From NCBI GenBank assembly GCA_050261515.1, contig JBLNDJ010000009.1:1-64000 (forward strand): a stretch of 64,000 nucleotides of DNA, written 5' to 3'. The position numbers were made by a program, and so were the translations under genes. Below are positions 15,959-24,938 of this stretch, one piece after another. A model generated the notes under the pieces. That model was not told where the DNA came from. It searched no databases and saw only the letters and a list, made by a program, of their open reading frames with translations. Positions within the stretch are counted from its first letter, which is position 1. Every line of letters begins with the position of its first letter. The DNA is from JBLNDJ01 sp050261515. Lineage in GTDB: Bacteria > Acidobacteriota > Terriglobia > Bryobacterales > Bryobacteraceae.

Positions 15959-17428
15959 TTGAAGCTCGTGTTCATCGCATCTCTACTGTTCATCGCCTCG
16001 GCCTGCGCCCAGGAACCTCGGGCCCCCCAGGCATCGCCTCCGCCTGACGCCGGGCAGCAGACGCAGCCACAGCCGCAGCAGCCGGCGGTCCCCGAAGCGC
16101 CCCCGGAAGTCGAGCCCGAAGAAACCGTTTCGGCCGACGCGCCCCGGCCGCTCGATTACGGCGGGCCCGCGATCCTCAGCCGGGGAGGCAGCGCCCGCAT
16201 CTCCCAAGGCGGCGACTTCGTCAACCTGCGTCCCTTCGTGACGCTGAACGGGATCTACGACAGCGGCCTGGCCATTACGACCCTCGATAGCGAGGGCAAG
16301 GTTCCTTTCCACAGCGCTTTCGGCGTGGAGTCCATCTTCGGCGTCACCGGAGCGCACGCCTGGCGTACCGCCGCGCTCGAGCTCGACTACCGCGGCTCGC
16401 TGCGCCACTACACCGAAAACAGCTACTACGACGGGTTCGACAACAGCCTGGAGCTGGCCTACAAGAAGAGGCTGAGCCCCCGTACCAGCGTCGTGCTCGG
16501 CCAGAACGCGGCCTACTACTCGCGCGCCTTCTCGCTGCCGATTTCGGGCTTCTACAACGCCGGCTTCAACGCCTACGACCCGAACTTCGCCGGCCTGACC
16601 ACGAACGATCTGTTCGATACCCCGACCCTCGCGCTGCTCACGAGCGGCCGCATCGTGCATCAGATGACTCCGCGCCTCTCCTTCAGCGCGGGCGGAAACG
16701 GATTCTTCGTGCGGCGGCGCTCGAAGGAGCTATTCGGAAGCAACGGCGCCACCGCGACCGGAGACGTGGCCTACCGCCTTACACGCTACCAGACCATCTC
16801 GGTCGGCTACAGCTTCACGCACTTCGATTTCGAGAAACTCTACGGCCAGTCGGATATGCACGGCGTCATGGCCGGCTACTCCGTCCGCATCGGCAGGAAT
16901 TGGGAGCTGGCGCTGCTGGCCGGCGCTTTCCGCGTCGAGTCCATCCGCAACACGCGTGTGGAGCTGGACCCGGTGATCGCCGCCATCCTCGGCCAGAAGT
17001 TCGGAATCGAGAAGTTCTACGACGTGGTGTACATACCCCGCTACGGAGCACACCTCACGCGCCGCTTCCGCCGCGCCTCGGCGACGTTCGGCTACGACCG
17101 CACCGTGCTTGCGGGCAACGGCATCTACGCCACGTCTTCTTATGAGATCGCGAATTTCGGGCTGTCCTACCAGGGCTCGCGCCGCCTAAGTATCCAGGCC
17201 GGCGCCAACTACACACGCTACAGCAGCCTGACCCTTTCGATCGGGCGTTACCGCAGCTATTCGGGAGGCGTGGGCTTCGGCTATCTCCTGGCCAAAGGGC
17301 TCTCGCTGCTCGGCCGCATTGACCAGCGGCACTATGAGGTGCAAAGCTCGGAATTAAACCGGGCGTACTATCGGGCGACGCTCGGTTTCGGATGGAGCCC
17401 GTCGGAGTACCCGCTCGCGCTTTGGTGA
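15959..17428 (+). CDS. Outer-membrane beta-barrel protein with proline/glutamine-rich N-terminal linker
   Basis: The gene encodes 489 residues. I choose the TTG at 15959 because an AGGAGGA ribosome-binding site lies 8-9 bases upstream and the product then opens with a signal peptide (LKLVFIASLLFIASACAQ); no ATG fits. A low-complexity P/Q/E/A linker follows to about residue 45. From residue 75 onward alternate amphipathic strands dominate, with aromatic girdle residues in segments such as YDSGLAITTLDSEGKVPF and YQTISVGYSFTHFDFEKLYG. The architecture suggests a barrel of around 16-18 strands, of unknown transport specificity. The CheY-like gene begins 3 bp after the stop. Confidence 0.78.
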   Translation: MKLVFIASLLFIASACAQEPRAPQASPPPDAGQQTQPQPQQPAVPEAPPEVEPEETVSADAPRPLDYGGPAILSRGGSARISQGGDFVNLRPFVTLNGIYDSGLAITTLDSEGKVPFHSAFGVESIFGVTGAHAWRTAALELDYRGSLRHYTENSYYDGFDNSLELAYKKRLSPRTSVVLGQNAAYYSRAFSLPISGFYNAGFNAYDPNFAGLTTNDLFDTPTLALLTSGRIVHQMTPRLSFSAGGNGFFVRRRSKELFGSNGATATGDVAYRLTRYQTISVGYSFTHFDFEKLYGQSDMHGVMAGYSVRIGRNWELALLAGAFRVESIRNTRVELDPVIAAILGQKFGIEKFYDVVYIPRYGAHLTRRFRRASATFGYDRTVLAGNGIYATSSYEIANFGLSYQGSRRLSIQAGANYTRYSSLTLSIGRYRSYSGGVGFGYLLAKGLSLLGRIDQRHYEVQSSELNRAYYRATLGFGWSPSEYPLALW

Positions 17429-17431
17429 TCT

Positions 17432-17839
17432 GTGGACGAACAAACTCGCAACCGGATTCTGGTGGTGGACGACGAGCAGTCGCTGCTCATCGTGATGGAG
17501 CAATACCTGAGGCGGCTCGGCAATGAGGTCGTGGCCTGCCGCGACGGCCAGGAAGCCTGGGAGGCTTTTGAGCGCGATCCGGCGTCGTTCCGGCTCGTGG
17601 TGGCCGATATGACGCTGCCGGAGATGTCCGGCTCCGAGCTGCTGTCGAGAATGCTCACCCTCAACCCGGACATCTCGATCCTGATCTGCAGCGGTTACCC
17701 CTTTGACGCTTCGACGCTGCCCGCCTCGCACCAGCACCAGATCGGCTTTCTGCAAAAGCCCTTTACCCCGCGCATGCTGGCCGAATCAATCGCGAAACTG
17801 GAAGCGGTGCGTAACGGCGACGCGGAGCCGCGCGTGTAA
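17432..17839 (+). CDS. Stand-alone CheY-like receiver
   Basis: The gene encodes 135 residues from a GTG start three bases after the barrel gene. A single receiver domain has the acidic pair in VVDDEQS, phospho-acceptor D59 in VVADMTLPEMSG, and the conserved lysine in LQKPFTPRM. No output domain is present, so it would signal by protein interaction. Coupling to an outer-membrane protein gene is unusual; no histidine kinase is nearby. Confidence 0.85.
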   Translation: MDEQTRNRILVVDDEQSLLIVMEQYLRRLGNEVVACRDGQEAWEAFERDPASFRLVVADMTLPEMSGSELLSRMLTLNPDISILICSGYPFDASTLPASHQHQIGFLQKPFTPRMLAESIAKLEAVRNGDAEPRV

Positions 17840-17850
17840 GCAAGCGGAGA

Positions 17851-18423
17851 TCACCGCGCCTCATCGTAAAACGCGTCATCAAGCCGGTCGGCAAAATTCT
17901 CACCCGATTCCGACCACAGGGTCCGCCGCTCCACCGGCATCGCCTGCTCCAGCTCCCGCGCCAGCCGCACCAGGCTTGCCAGGTTCGATTGCGCTTTGCG
18001 CGTGCTCTCGGGCGCGGCCGCAGCGGGGAGGAAATCCGCCTCGTCGCCGACTTCGATCCGCAGGTGGTCCTTCACTTCGTTGTCGAACTCGGGACCGAAG
18101 CACGCCAGCGTCACGCGCCTGGGGGTGAGCTGCCAGCTCTGGTCGAAGCGCCACAGGTTCCACCAGCCTTCGACCAGGTACGCGCAGTCCGGATTGTCGA
18201 AGTCCCGGCAAACCTGAATTACGGTGTCGATGTCCGTTTCGGCCGCGAACGCCTGTTCAAGCACGGCGGGCTCGGTGTAATCCACCGCATAAATCCGGAC
18301 CGCGGCAATTCCCGGCCGCAGAGTCGAAAACGGGAACACGCGCAGCATCTCCTCGAAATGCCGCAGCATGGTTTCCGAATCGAAGGCGCGCAGCCAGAGC
18401 GAAAAGTTAAGCTGATCGGGCAT
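17851..18423 (-). CDS. Conserved hypothetical protein, soluble
   Basis: This 190-residue soluble protein has no signal peptide. Notable stretches are FSLWLRAFDSETMLRHFEEML near the start, a tryptophan-rich centre EGWWNLWRFDQSWQLTPRRV, and an alanine-rich helical tail. I recognise no family or catalytic motif. It converges with the receiver gene (11 bp apart) and is 5 bp downstream of the glycine-zipper protein, so it may be cotranscribed with that. Confidence 0.65.
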   Translation of the reverse strand: MPDQLNFSLWLRAFDSETMLRHFEEMLRVFPFSTLRPGIAAVRIYAVDYTEPAVLEQAFAAETDIDTVIQVCRDFDNPDCAYLVEGWWNLWRFDQSWQLTPRRVTLACFGPEFDNEVKDHLRIEVGDEADFLPAAAAPESTRKAQSNLASLVRLARELEQAMPVERRTLWSESGENFADRLDDAFYDEAR

Positions 18424-18428
18424 GCGGC

Positions 18429-19379
18429 CTACTTGAGACGCTCGGTCACGGTTACGGGCGCTTGCAGGCTGAAGGTCATGCGCGTCTCGACCGGCAGTTC
18501 GGCCGGCTTGCCACGCGTTGCCGCCGTGGTCCCGGCGCCGGCCGCGCCGCCGACGCCTGCGCCGATCGCCGCGCCTTTGCCGCCGCCCGCGATCGCGCCG
18601 ATGGCCGCCCCAAGCGCCGCCCCGATCCCGACCTTCTTGGCGTCGTCGCCGTGCGAGGTCGGCCCCTCCTTGACGAATTTCTCGGTCTGGACCGGAATCT
18701 CCTGCCCGTCCGACGTGTGGATCTTCGTAAGCGCGAGCGCGAGATGCGCCACGCCCTTGATGCGGCCGGCCTGCTGCGCATCGACCACCTTGCCCTGCAC
18801 GCGCGCGCCGCGCTCGGCGATCGCGAAACCGTCAACCACCAGCGGCTGATCGAGCGTGCCCGAGAACGTATCGCCCGGCTTGTTCTTCTCCGTGCTGATC
18901 GTTTCTCCCAGCCGGACCGTCACCGTTGTCCCGGCGGCGATCGTCACCTTGTGGGGCTCGCGAGGCGGAGCCGGCGGGAGCGGCTCGGTGGACCGGAGCG
19001 TCGTGTCCTTGGGCTCGCCAGGAGCGGGCGTCTCAGCGGGGGCCGGAGCAGCCGGCTGCGGCGAGGGGGCCGGCGGCTGCGCGGCCGGCTCGGGCGCACG
19101 GTTTTCCGCCACGATCTCGCGGCTCTTCTTCGGCGCGCGGCGCGCGGGCGACGGCTTCACCGGTTCCGGGGCGGCGGCGGGAACGGCGGCAGGCGGCGCC
19201 GCCTGCTCGACGGCCGGCTCGACCGGCGCGGGCGCCGGCGCGGCAGACGCGGGCGCCGGCGCGGCAGACGCGGGCGCAGTGGGAGCCGCCGCAGGCGGCT
19301 GCTGGCCTCGATAGACCACAAAAAGCAACCCCGCGCACACCACCAGCGCGGCTAAGATACCTATCTGGACGGCTTTCAT
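18429..19379 (-). CDS. Membrane-anchored Ala/Pro-rich protein with glycine-zipper C-terminal region
   Basis: This 316-residue protein has an N-terminal membrane helix (residues 5-23), then about 125 residues of alanine/proline low complexity that should span the periplasm. A folded region (about 145-230) follows, with TVTVRLGETISTEKNKPGDTFSGTLDQ, as seen in Acidobacterial envelope proteins. Next comes a glycine-zipper (about residues 255-285, GIGAALGAAIGAIAGGGKGA) that may associate with membrane. The C-terminal strand is RMTFSLQAPVTV. The function is unknown. The linker is encoded by near-identical 21-bp repeats. Confidence 0.72.
   Translation of the reverse strand: MKAVQIGILAALVVCAGLLFVVYRGQQPPAAAPTAPASAAPAPASAAPAPAPVEPAVEQAAPPAAVPAAAPEPVKPSPARRAPKKSREIVAENRAPEPAAQPPAPSPQPAAPAPAETPAPGEPKDTTLRSTEPLPPAPPREPHKVTIAAGTTVTVRLGETISTEKNKPGDTFSGTLDQPLVVDGFAIAERGARVQGKVVDAQQAGRIKGVAHLALALTKIHTSDGQEIPVQTEKFVKEGPTSHGDDAKKVGIGAALGAAIGAIAGGGKGAAIGAGVGGAAGAGTTAATRGKPAELPVETRMTFSLQAPVTVTERLK
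19221..19281. repeat. 21-bp tandem repeat inside the Ala/Pro linker
   Basis: The unit beginning GCGGCAGACGCGGGCGCCGG is complete at 19240-19260, partial before it (19221-19239) and 17 of 21 bases conserved after it (19261-19281). It encodes Ala/Pro repeats of the APAPASA type on the minus strand. Copy number is likely to vary by slippage. Confidence 0.75.
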
Positions 19380-19515
19380 CGCGCTCTCCTTGTCCTCTCT
19401 CTAAGCTAACGTATCCGGGCCCCCGGGCGTTTCACCCGGGCCGTTTGGCACGACGGCCGCGCCGGGCTTCAGGCGGCTGATGGCTGGCGGCCAGCTACAA
19501 TAGGGAAACGAACGC

Positions 19516-20526
19516 ATGAGCCGTCTTTCCAACAGCCGCTTCCGGATCGGGCCGGTCGAGATCGCCCCCGCCACGGTGCTCGCCCCCATGGCCGGGGTCA
19601 CCGATACCGTGTTCCGCCGCTTCATACGCCAGCTCGGCGGCTGCGGCCTCCTCATGACCGAGTTCACCAGCTCGCACGGCGTCCTCCACTCCGCCAACGG
19701 ACGCAAGCCGGGCCGCACGATGCGCTACCTGGCCTTCGAACCCGACGAACACCCCATCACGGCGCAACTGTTCGGCTCGGATCCCGATGTGATGGCCGGC
19801 GCCGCCGGAGTCTGCCAGCAACTCGGCTTCGACATCGTCGATATCAACTTCGGCTGCCCGGTCAAGAAGGTCGTCAAATGCAACGGAGGCTCGGGACTGC
19901 TGCGCGACCTGCCGCTGATCGAGCGTATTCTGAAGGCCGTGCGCGCGGCCATCACCGTTCCCCTCACGTTGAAATACCGCGCCGGCTGGAACGAGCGTGA
20001 GATCGTCGCGGTCGAGATCGCCCGCATGGCCGAAGACCACGGGCTCCAGGCAATCGCGCTCCACCCGCGCACGCGCGAGCAGGGCTACGGCGGCTCGGCC
20101 GACTGGTCGCGCATCGCCGAGGTGAAGGCGGCAGTCAGGATTCCCGTGATCGGAAACGGCGACATCCACACGCCGGAAGACGCGGAGCGCATGCTCCAAC
20201 AGACCGGCTGCGACGCCGTCATGATCGGCCGCGCCGCATCGGCCAACCCGTGGATCTTCCGCCAGATCGCGCAGTACGCCGCCACGGGCCGCTACGACGA
20301 GCCCGCCGAGAGCGACCGCTACGACCTGATCCGCCGCTACTACGCCGCCCTGATCGAGCGCGGCGCGCCCGACATGGCAGGAAAGATGAAACAGTTCGCC
20401 GGATACTTCACGCACGGGGTGCGCAACGGCGCGCGCCTGCGCGCGGACATCTACACGGCGCAGGAACCCGCGCGCATTCTCGAGCTGGTAGACGAGTTCT
20501 TCGCGCGCGAGCTGGCGGCTGCATGA
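19516..20526 (+). CDS. dusB: tRNA-dihydrouridine synthase, DusB type
   Basis: This 336-residue flavoenzyme reduces uridine to dihydrouridine in tRNA using FMN and NADPH. It has the family opening ATVLAPMAGVTDTVFRR, the catalytic cysteine C114 in NFGCPVKKV, and phosphate-binding IPVIGNGDIHTPEDAE with MIGRAASANPWIF. An extra GG at the start of the helical domain and overall motif spacing fit the DusB subgroup, which is a judgement rather than a phylogeny. Its TGA overlaps the rnhA ATG (ATGA), so it leads the dus-rnhA-nadD operon. Confidence 0.92.
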   Translation: MSRLSNSRFRIGPVEIAPATVLAPMAGVTDTVFRRFIRQLGGCGLLMTEFTSSHGVLHSANGRKPGRTMRYLAFEPDEHPITAQLFGSDPDVMAGAAGVCQQLGFDIVDINFGCPVKKVVKCNGGSGLLRDLPLIERILKAVRAAITVPLTLKYRAGWNEREIVAVEIARMAEDHGLQAIALHPRTREQGYGGSADWSRIAEVKAAVRIPVIGNGDIHTPEDAERMLQQTGCDAVMIGRAASANPWIFRQIAQYAATGRYDEPAESDRYDLIRRYYAALIERGAPDMAGKMKQFAGYFTHGVRNGARLRADIYTAQEPARILELVDEFFARELAAA

Positions 20527-21029
20527 AAAAAGTCCAGTTGATCACCGACGGGGCTTGCAGCGGCAACCCCGGGCCCGGCGGATGGGCCGCGATCCTCCGC
20601 TACAACGGCCACAAGAAGGAACTGTTCGGCTCCTCGCCCCACACGACGAACAACCGCATGGAGCTTGCGGCCGTCATCGAAGGCTTGCGCGCGCTCACCG
20701 AGCCCTGCGAGGTCGAAATCATCACCGACTCAGAGTACGTCATGAAGGGCATCACGCAGTGGATCGAGGGCTGGAAGCGCAAGGGTTGGATGACCGCCGC
20801 CAAAAAGCCCGTCGTGAACAAGGATCTCTGGATGGCGCTCGACCGCCTGGCGAGCATCCACAAAACGCACTGGACCTGGACGCGCGGCCACTCCGATCAC
20901 GACGACAACAACCGCGCCGACGAACTCGCCACCGCCGCCGCCGCGGCGCAGAGCTTCAGCAAGGGATACACGCGCGATGTACAATTACCGGCTTATGATC
21001 TCGCGAGCACAGGAGCCGCCGCGCGCTGA
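20523..21029 (+). CDS. rnhA: Ribonuclease HI
   Basis: This 168-residue enzyme degrades the RNA strand of RNA-DNA hybrids. All four catalytic acids can be placed at D9 (ITDGACSGNPGPGGW), E47 (NNRMELAAV), D69 (ITDSEYV) and D133 (NNRADELA), with histidine 123 in the loop GHSDH. The basic handle KRKGWMTAAKKPVVNKDLW is present. The start at 20523 overlaps the dusB stop by 4 bp; a longer upstream frame is spurious. Confidence 0.96.
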   Translation: MKKVQLITDGACSGNPGPGGWAAILRYNGHKKELFGSSPHTTNNRMELAAVIEGLRALTEPCEVEIITDSEYVMKGITQWIEGWKRKGWMTAAKKPVVNKDLWMALDRLASIHKTHWTWTRGHSDHDDNNRADELATAAAAAQSFSKGYTRDVQLPAYDLASTGAAAR

Positions 21030-21035
21030 CGCACG

Positions 21036-21617
21036 ATGAGAATCGCGGTCTTCGGCGGCACCTTCGACCCGATCCACAGCGCCCATCTAACCGTCGCCCG
21101 GCAGGCGGCCGACGCTTTCTCTCTGGATCGCGTGCTGTTCGTCCCGGCCTCGCACCCACCGCACAAGACCAACGTCACTGGGGCGCCCTATGAGGACCGC
21201 TACAACATGGTGGCGCTCGCCTGCCAGGCCGACCCGCGCTTTGAAGCCTCGCGGCTCGAAGCCGGCCGCCGGAGAAGCTATTCGATCGAGACGATCGAGC
21301 GCCTGAAGTCAACGCTCGCGCCGGAAGACGAGATGTTTTTCCTGATCGGCTCGGACGCCTTCGCGGAAATTCAAACCTGGTATCGCTGGCGCGATGTGGC
21401 GAGGGAAACCGCGTTCATCGTGGTGACGCGCCCCGGACACAGCTACGAGATCCCGCCCGGCGCGCGCGTCGAACGCCTGGAGACCGTCGCCCTCGAAGTA
21501 TCGTCCTCGGAAATCCGGGCCCGCCTGGCCGCGGGAGACTCCCCGCCCGAGCTGCCGCCCGCGGTGCTCGACTACATCCGCACCCACGGACTGTATAGAC
21601 CCGCTTGCCGGCCCTGA
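21036..21617 (+). CDS. nadD: Nicotinate-nucleotide adenylyltransferase
   Basis: This 193-residue enzyme transfers AMP from ATP to nicotinate mononucleotide in NAD synthesis. It starts with the nucleotidyltransferase motif FGGTFDPIHSAHL (the HxGH-like site reads HSAH), contains the substrate segment PASHPPHKT, and the C-terminal ISSSxxR-like motif reads VSSSEIRARL. It lies 6 bp after rnhA in the same operon and converges with the BY-kinase gene 12 bp downstream. Confidence 0.94.
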   Translation: MRIAVFGGTFDPIHSAHLTVARQAADAFSLDRVLFVPASHPPHKTNVTGAPYEDRYNMVALACQADPRFEASRLEAGRRRSYSIETIERLKSTLAPEDEMFFLIGSDAFAEIQTWYRWRDVARETAFIVVTRPGHSYEIPPGARVERLETVALEVSSSEIRARLAAGDSPPELPPAVLDYIRTHGLYRPACRP

Positions 21618-21629
21618 CGGCCGGTTCGC

Positions 21630-22526
21630 CTATCCGGCCGGCTCCTCGTCGTCCGCCTCGGAGTCTTTCTCTCCGTAGCCGTACTTCGAGTAATAGTAAG
21701 TATATTTGCTGTACAACTCGCCCGCCCGCGCGCCGTTGACCACGATACCGAGCACGTTGTTCTCGCACAGCGACTGCATCGCGCGATGCACCGTGTCGAT
21801 CGTGGTCGCGCCGATCCGCACAACCAGGATGGTCCCGTCGGTCAGCGTGCCGAGCAGGTTCGCGTCCGCGGAAAACAGCAGCGGCGGGCTGTCGATGATG
21901 ACCCAGTTGAACGTCTGCGGCAGCTCCTCGAACAGCGTCCTGACCTCGCGCAGGTTGAGCAGTTCGAGAGGATTCTTGACTGCCGTGCCCGCCGGCATCA
22001 GATAGAGGTTCGTCCCGGCGACTTTCTTCAGGCATTCGGCCAGCGGCGCGTTGCCCAGCAGATAATCGGTCGCGCCGGGCGTGCGCTCGATCTGAAACAG
22101 GTTGTGAATCACGGGCCGGCGGAAGTCGAAATCCACCAGGAGGGTCATGTTGCCCGCCATGTGCGACTCCGCCAGCGCAAGGTTCGCCGCCGCGAACGAC
22201 TTACCCTCGGCCGGCGACGGGCTGGTGACCACCACGCGGTGGATCGGCTGCAAGTTTTGCAGATGGTTGAGCCGCGTGCGCAGGCTGCGGAATTCCTCGC
22301 TAGGCGCGTCCTGCGGCCGGTTGACGTCGATCAGGATCGCCTCGGGCGCCGGAGTGAACGGCACCTCCTGCACCAACTCGAGCAGCCCCGGCGCGACTTC
22401 CGCGCCGTCGTAGGAAGCGGCCGGCGCCGCCTCCCCCGGGCTCGGGCCGCCTCGCGCCGCCGCGGGCGCCTCGTGCGCTCCGCCCAGTTGTTCGGCCCGG
22501 CGCAATGCATCGTGAACTCGGCTCAT
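21630..22526 (-). CDS. Bacterial tyrosine kinase, CpsD/CapB type
   Basis: This 298-residue cytoplasmic BY-kinase controls capsule polymerisation and export with the Wzz-like protein. The Walker A segment is TSPSPAEGKS (101-110), Walker A' is LLVDFDFRRP near residue 130, and Walker B is WVIIDSPPLL. The C-terminal tyrosine cluster, the autophosphorylation site, begins at residue 272 with Y272, Y275, Y277-279, Y282 and Y284. The N-terminal 60 residues are a low-complexity Ala/Pro linker. It is the third gene of the export operon, 17 bp after the chain-length gene. Confidence 0.9.
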   Translation of the reverse strand: MSRVHDALRRAEQLGGAHEAPAAARGGPSPGEAAPAASYDGAEVAPGLLELVQEVPFTPAPEAILIDVNRPQDAPSEEFRSLRTRLNHLQNLQPIHRVVVTSPSPAEGKSFAAANLALAESHMAGNMTLLVDFDFRRPVIHNLFQIERTPGATDYLLGNAPLAECLKKVAGTNLYLMPAGTAVKNPLELLNLREVRTLFEELPQTFNWVIIDSPPLLFSADANLLGTLTDGTILVVRIGATTIDTVHRAMQSLCENNVLGIVVNGARAGELYSKYTYYYSKYGYGEKDSEADDEEPAG

Positions 22527-22543
22527 TTAATCTCCCGTTTCCG

Positions 22544-24199
22544 CTAGACGCGAGTGGCGTAGTAGTAATACACCGAACCGCTCATCGCCAGGATTCCCAG
22601 GAAGCTCGCCGCGGACCACGCCAGCCACGCCAGCCGCCGCTTGCGCCGCACCACCAGGTCGTTCTCGAGCAGCGGAACCGTGCCGAGCACCGGCAGGTTC
22701 GTGTACGCCCGCGCATCCTTCAGGTTCTTCAAAGAGTTGTCCTTCATCTCCCGCGCCCCGGCGATAAAGATGCCCAGCAGCAGCCCGATCGCCGCTCCGG
22801 CGCCGATCACCATCAACCGCTTCGGCTTGGTCGGAGTCTCGGGCAGCGACGCCTGGTCCAGTTGCCGCAACGCCTCGCCCAGACTGCTTCGCTCCAGTTT
22901 CGTGGCGATCTCCGACTGCGACTTCTTGGTGTTCAACTCGTCGTACTTCGCCTTGGCGAGCGCATAGTCGCGCGTCAGCTCCGCGTACCGCTTTTCCACC
23001 TGCGGATTAGTCGAAATGCGCGCATTGTACTTGTTGATGGTCGCGTTCAGCTCGTCGCGCGACTTCGTCCGCTGCTCCAGCTCGAGATCCTTGGCCTGAA
23101 TCTGGCTCTGCAGACTCTGAATCGTCGCTTCAAGCTGCCGGCCGCCCTGCACCTGCTCGGGATTCAGCGTCTTCACCGCAACCGGCGCGGGCTTGTGCTC
23201 CGACTCTTCTTTCAGCAACGCGTCGCGGTTCTTCTTCAGCATTGCGAGCTGCGCTTGCGCCGCCTGCACGTCCGGATACGTGTCCTTGTAACGTTCGCGC
23301 AACTGCGCCAGGAAGGTCTCGGTGGCGGCGATCTGCCGCTCTGCCTGCAACAGCCGCTCGCTTTTAGCCTGCGCCGTGAAGGTGTCGGGGGCGCCCTGCG
23401 TCAGCGCCGCGAGCTGGTCTTTGTAAATCCGGATCTGCGATTCGAGCAGCAGTTTTTCCTGCCCGATCCGCCCGATGTTCTCGTTGACGCCCGAAAGCTG
23501 CTGCTCGAGCGTCCGGAGCGTCGTCAGGTTCGCCTGCAACTCGTCCGGAAGCCGCCCGGCGTTCTGCTCGCGGAACTGCGCCAGCCTGGTTTCGAGGTCC
23601 TGCAAAGCCACGCGGCTCGCTTCAAACTGGTCCTGCAGGAACTGCGTCGTCTGCGTCGAAGACCGCGAGTTCGCCGAGATGTTCTCGTCGATGAAGCTCC
23701 TGACCAGCTCCTGCGTCACCTTCTGGGCCAGGAACCGATTCTCGTAGGAGAACGACACACGGAACGCCGAAATCGGCGCGCGCCCCGACTGCTGCTGCAT
23801 GCTCACGACCTGGCTGATCTTGATGTCCCGGATCATGTCCTCGAGCACGTCCGACATCGGCTTGCGCTGCAACTGCCTTCGATAAAGACCGTTGCTCGTA
23901 ATCACGTTGACGAGTTTGTCGCGGCTCAGCACCGTGTTCGCCATCTGGTTGATGCGCTGCGACATCTCCACGTTCACGTTCGACGCCACGTAGCGCTCGG
24001 GCACCTGCGGAGGAACCACCTGGATGCTGGCTTCCGAAACATACGTGTCGGGCCACATGTACGCCCCAACCACCGCGCATACCAGCGCGGCGAACGCCGG
24101 CCCGATGATCCAGCTCTTCTGACGCCGGACGATGTCGATATAGTCCTCGACGTCAAGCGCGCGACGGGGAATCGAAAGCGGTTCTTGAGTCGGTTGCAT
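22544..24199 (-). CDS. Polysaccharide chain-length determinant (Wzz/GumC-like)
   Basis: This 551-residue inner-membrane co-polymerase has a first helix at about residues 28-48 (SWIIGPAFAALVCAVVGAYM) and a second near 450-475 (MVIGAGAAIGLLLGIFIAG). A long periplasmic coiled coil lies between, with heptads such as AQFREQNAGRLPDELQANL. A third hydrophobic segment near the C-terminus (LAWSAASFLGILAMSGSVYYYY) is atypical. The start is ATG 24199, which has GAGGGGAG immediately upstream; an upstream GTG is less likely. The kinase domain is a separate gene, as in Gram-positive-style Wzc split systems. Confidence 0.9.
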   Translation of the reverse strand: MQPTQEPLSIPRRALDVEDYIDIVRRQKSWIIGPAFAALVCAVVGAYMWPDTYVSEASIQVVPPQVPERYVASNVNVEMSQRINQMANTVLSRDKLVNVITSNGLYRRQLQRKPMSDVLEDMIRDIKISQVVSMQQQSGRAPISAFRVSFSYENRFLAQKVTQELVRSFIDENISANSRSSTQTTQFLQDQFEASRVALQDLETRLAQFREQNAGRLPDELQANLTTLRTLEQQLSGVNENIGRIGQEKLLLESQIRIYKDQLAALTQGAPDTFTAQAKSERLLQAERQIAATETFLAQLRERYKDTYPDVQAAQAQLAMLKKNRDALLKEESEHKPAPVAVKTLNPEQVQGGRQLEATIQSLQSQIQAKDLELEQRTKSRDELNATINKYNARISTNPQVEKRYAELTRDYALAKAKYDELNTKKSQSEIATKLERSSLGEALRQLDQASLPETPTKPKRLMVIGAGAAIGLLLGIFIAGAREMKDNSLKNLKDARAYTNLPVLGTVPLLENDLVVRRKRRLAWLAWSAASFLGILAMSGSVYYYYATRV

Positions 24200-24238
24200 T
24201 ACTCCCCTCTCCACACGATTGCTGAATTTTTCCGGCGT

Positions 24239-24901
24239 CTACGGAACAATGACATGGTCGCCGTTTTCGAGGTAGATATTCTGCTGGAGATTCTTCCCCT
24301 TCACGACTTCCTTCCAGTTGAATTTCATGCGCTTTGTGCCGCGTACGATCGTAATTTTCTTCCTGTTGGCGAACTCGCGGAAGCCGCCCGCCATCGTGAT
24401 CGCGTCGAAGACCGTCACGCGCGAGGCCAGCGGATACGCGCCCGGGCGGAAGATCTCCCCGCTCATGAAGTAGCGCTTGCTGCGGACCGCCTGCACCGCC
24501 ACCATCACCTGCGGGTTATTGATGTACTCGGAGAGCCCTTTCGTGATCGCCGCCGACAACTGCACCGGCGTCATCCCCGATGCCTTGACTTCGTTGATGA
24601 GCGGCATCGTGATCTTTCCGTCCGGCCGCACCGCCAGCGTTCCGGAAAGGTCGGGCTCGCGCCAGACGCGAACATAGATGACATCGTCGGGCCCGAGCGT
24701 GTAAGTGTTGGGATCGACCGAAACCGGTATCGCCATGGGCTTGGCCGGATCGGTCGCCAACTCCGGCTTGGATGAATCCGGAGCCGCCGCGGCCGGCTTG
24801 TCGGCCCCTGTCCGGGCGCCTTCCTGGGCCGCCTGCACCCCGTACGCCGGCGTCAGAAATAGCGCCAGCAAGAGCGCTGCGATCGAGCTTATCTCACGCA
24901 T
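24239..24901 (-). CDS. Polysaccharide export protein (Wza-like, SLBB)
   Basis: This 220-residue secreted protein starts at 24901 with signal peptide SSIAALLLALFLTPAYG. It has the poly_export domain YTLGPDDVIYVRVWREPDLSGTLAVRPDGKITMPLI and an SLBB segment YFMSGEIFRPGAYPL followed by TITMAGGF-like residues (FDAITMAGGFREFA). It forms the periplasmic or outer-membrane part of a capsule exporter. It is short, missing extra SLBB repeats and the C-terminal helix of E. coli Wza. First gene of the wza-wzz-kinase operon; no glycosyltransferases accompany it here. Confidence 0.9.
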   Translation of the reverse strand: MREISSIAALLLALFLTPAYGVQAAQEGARTGADKPAAAAPDSSKPELATDPAKPMAIPVSVDPNTYTLGPDDVIYVRVWREPDLSGTLAVRPDGKITMPLINEVKASGMTPVQLSAAITKGLSEYINNPQVMVAVQAVRSKRYFMSGEIFRPGAYPLASRVTVFDAITMAGGFREFANRKKITIVRGTKRMKFNWKEVVKGKNLQQNIYLENGDHVIVP

Positions 24902-24938
24902 GTCGAGACAATTATACGGCAGGCGTCTCACGCAAACC

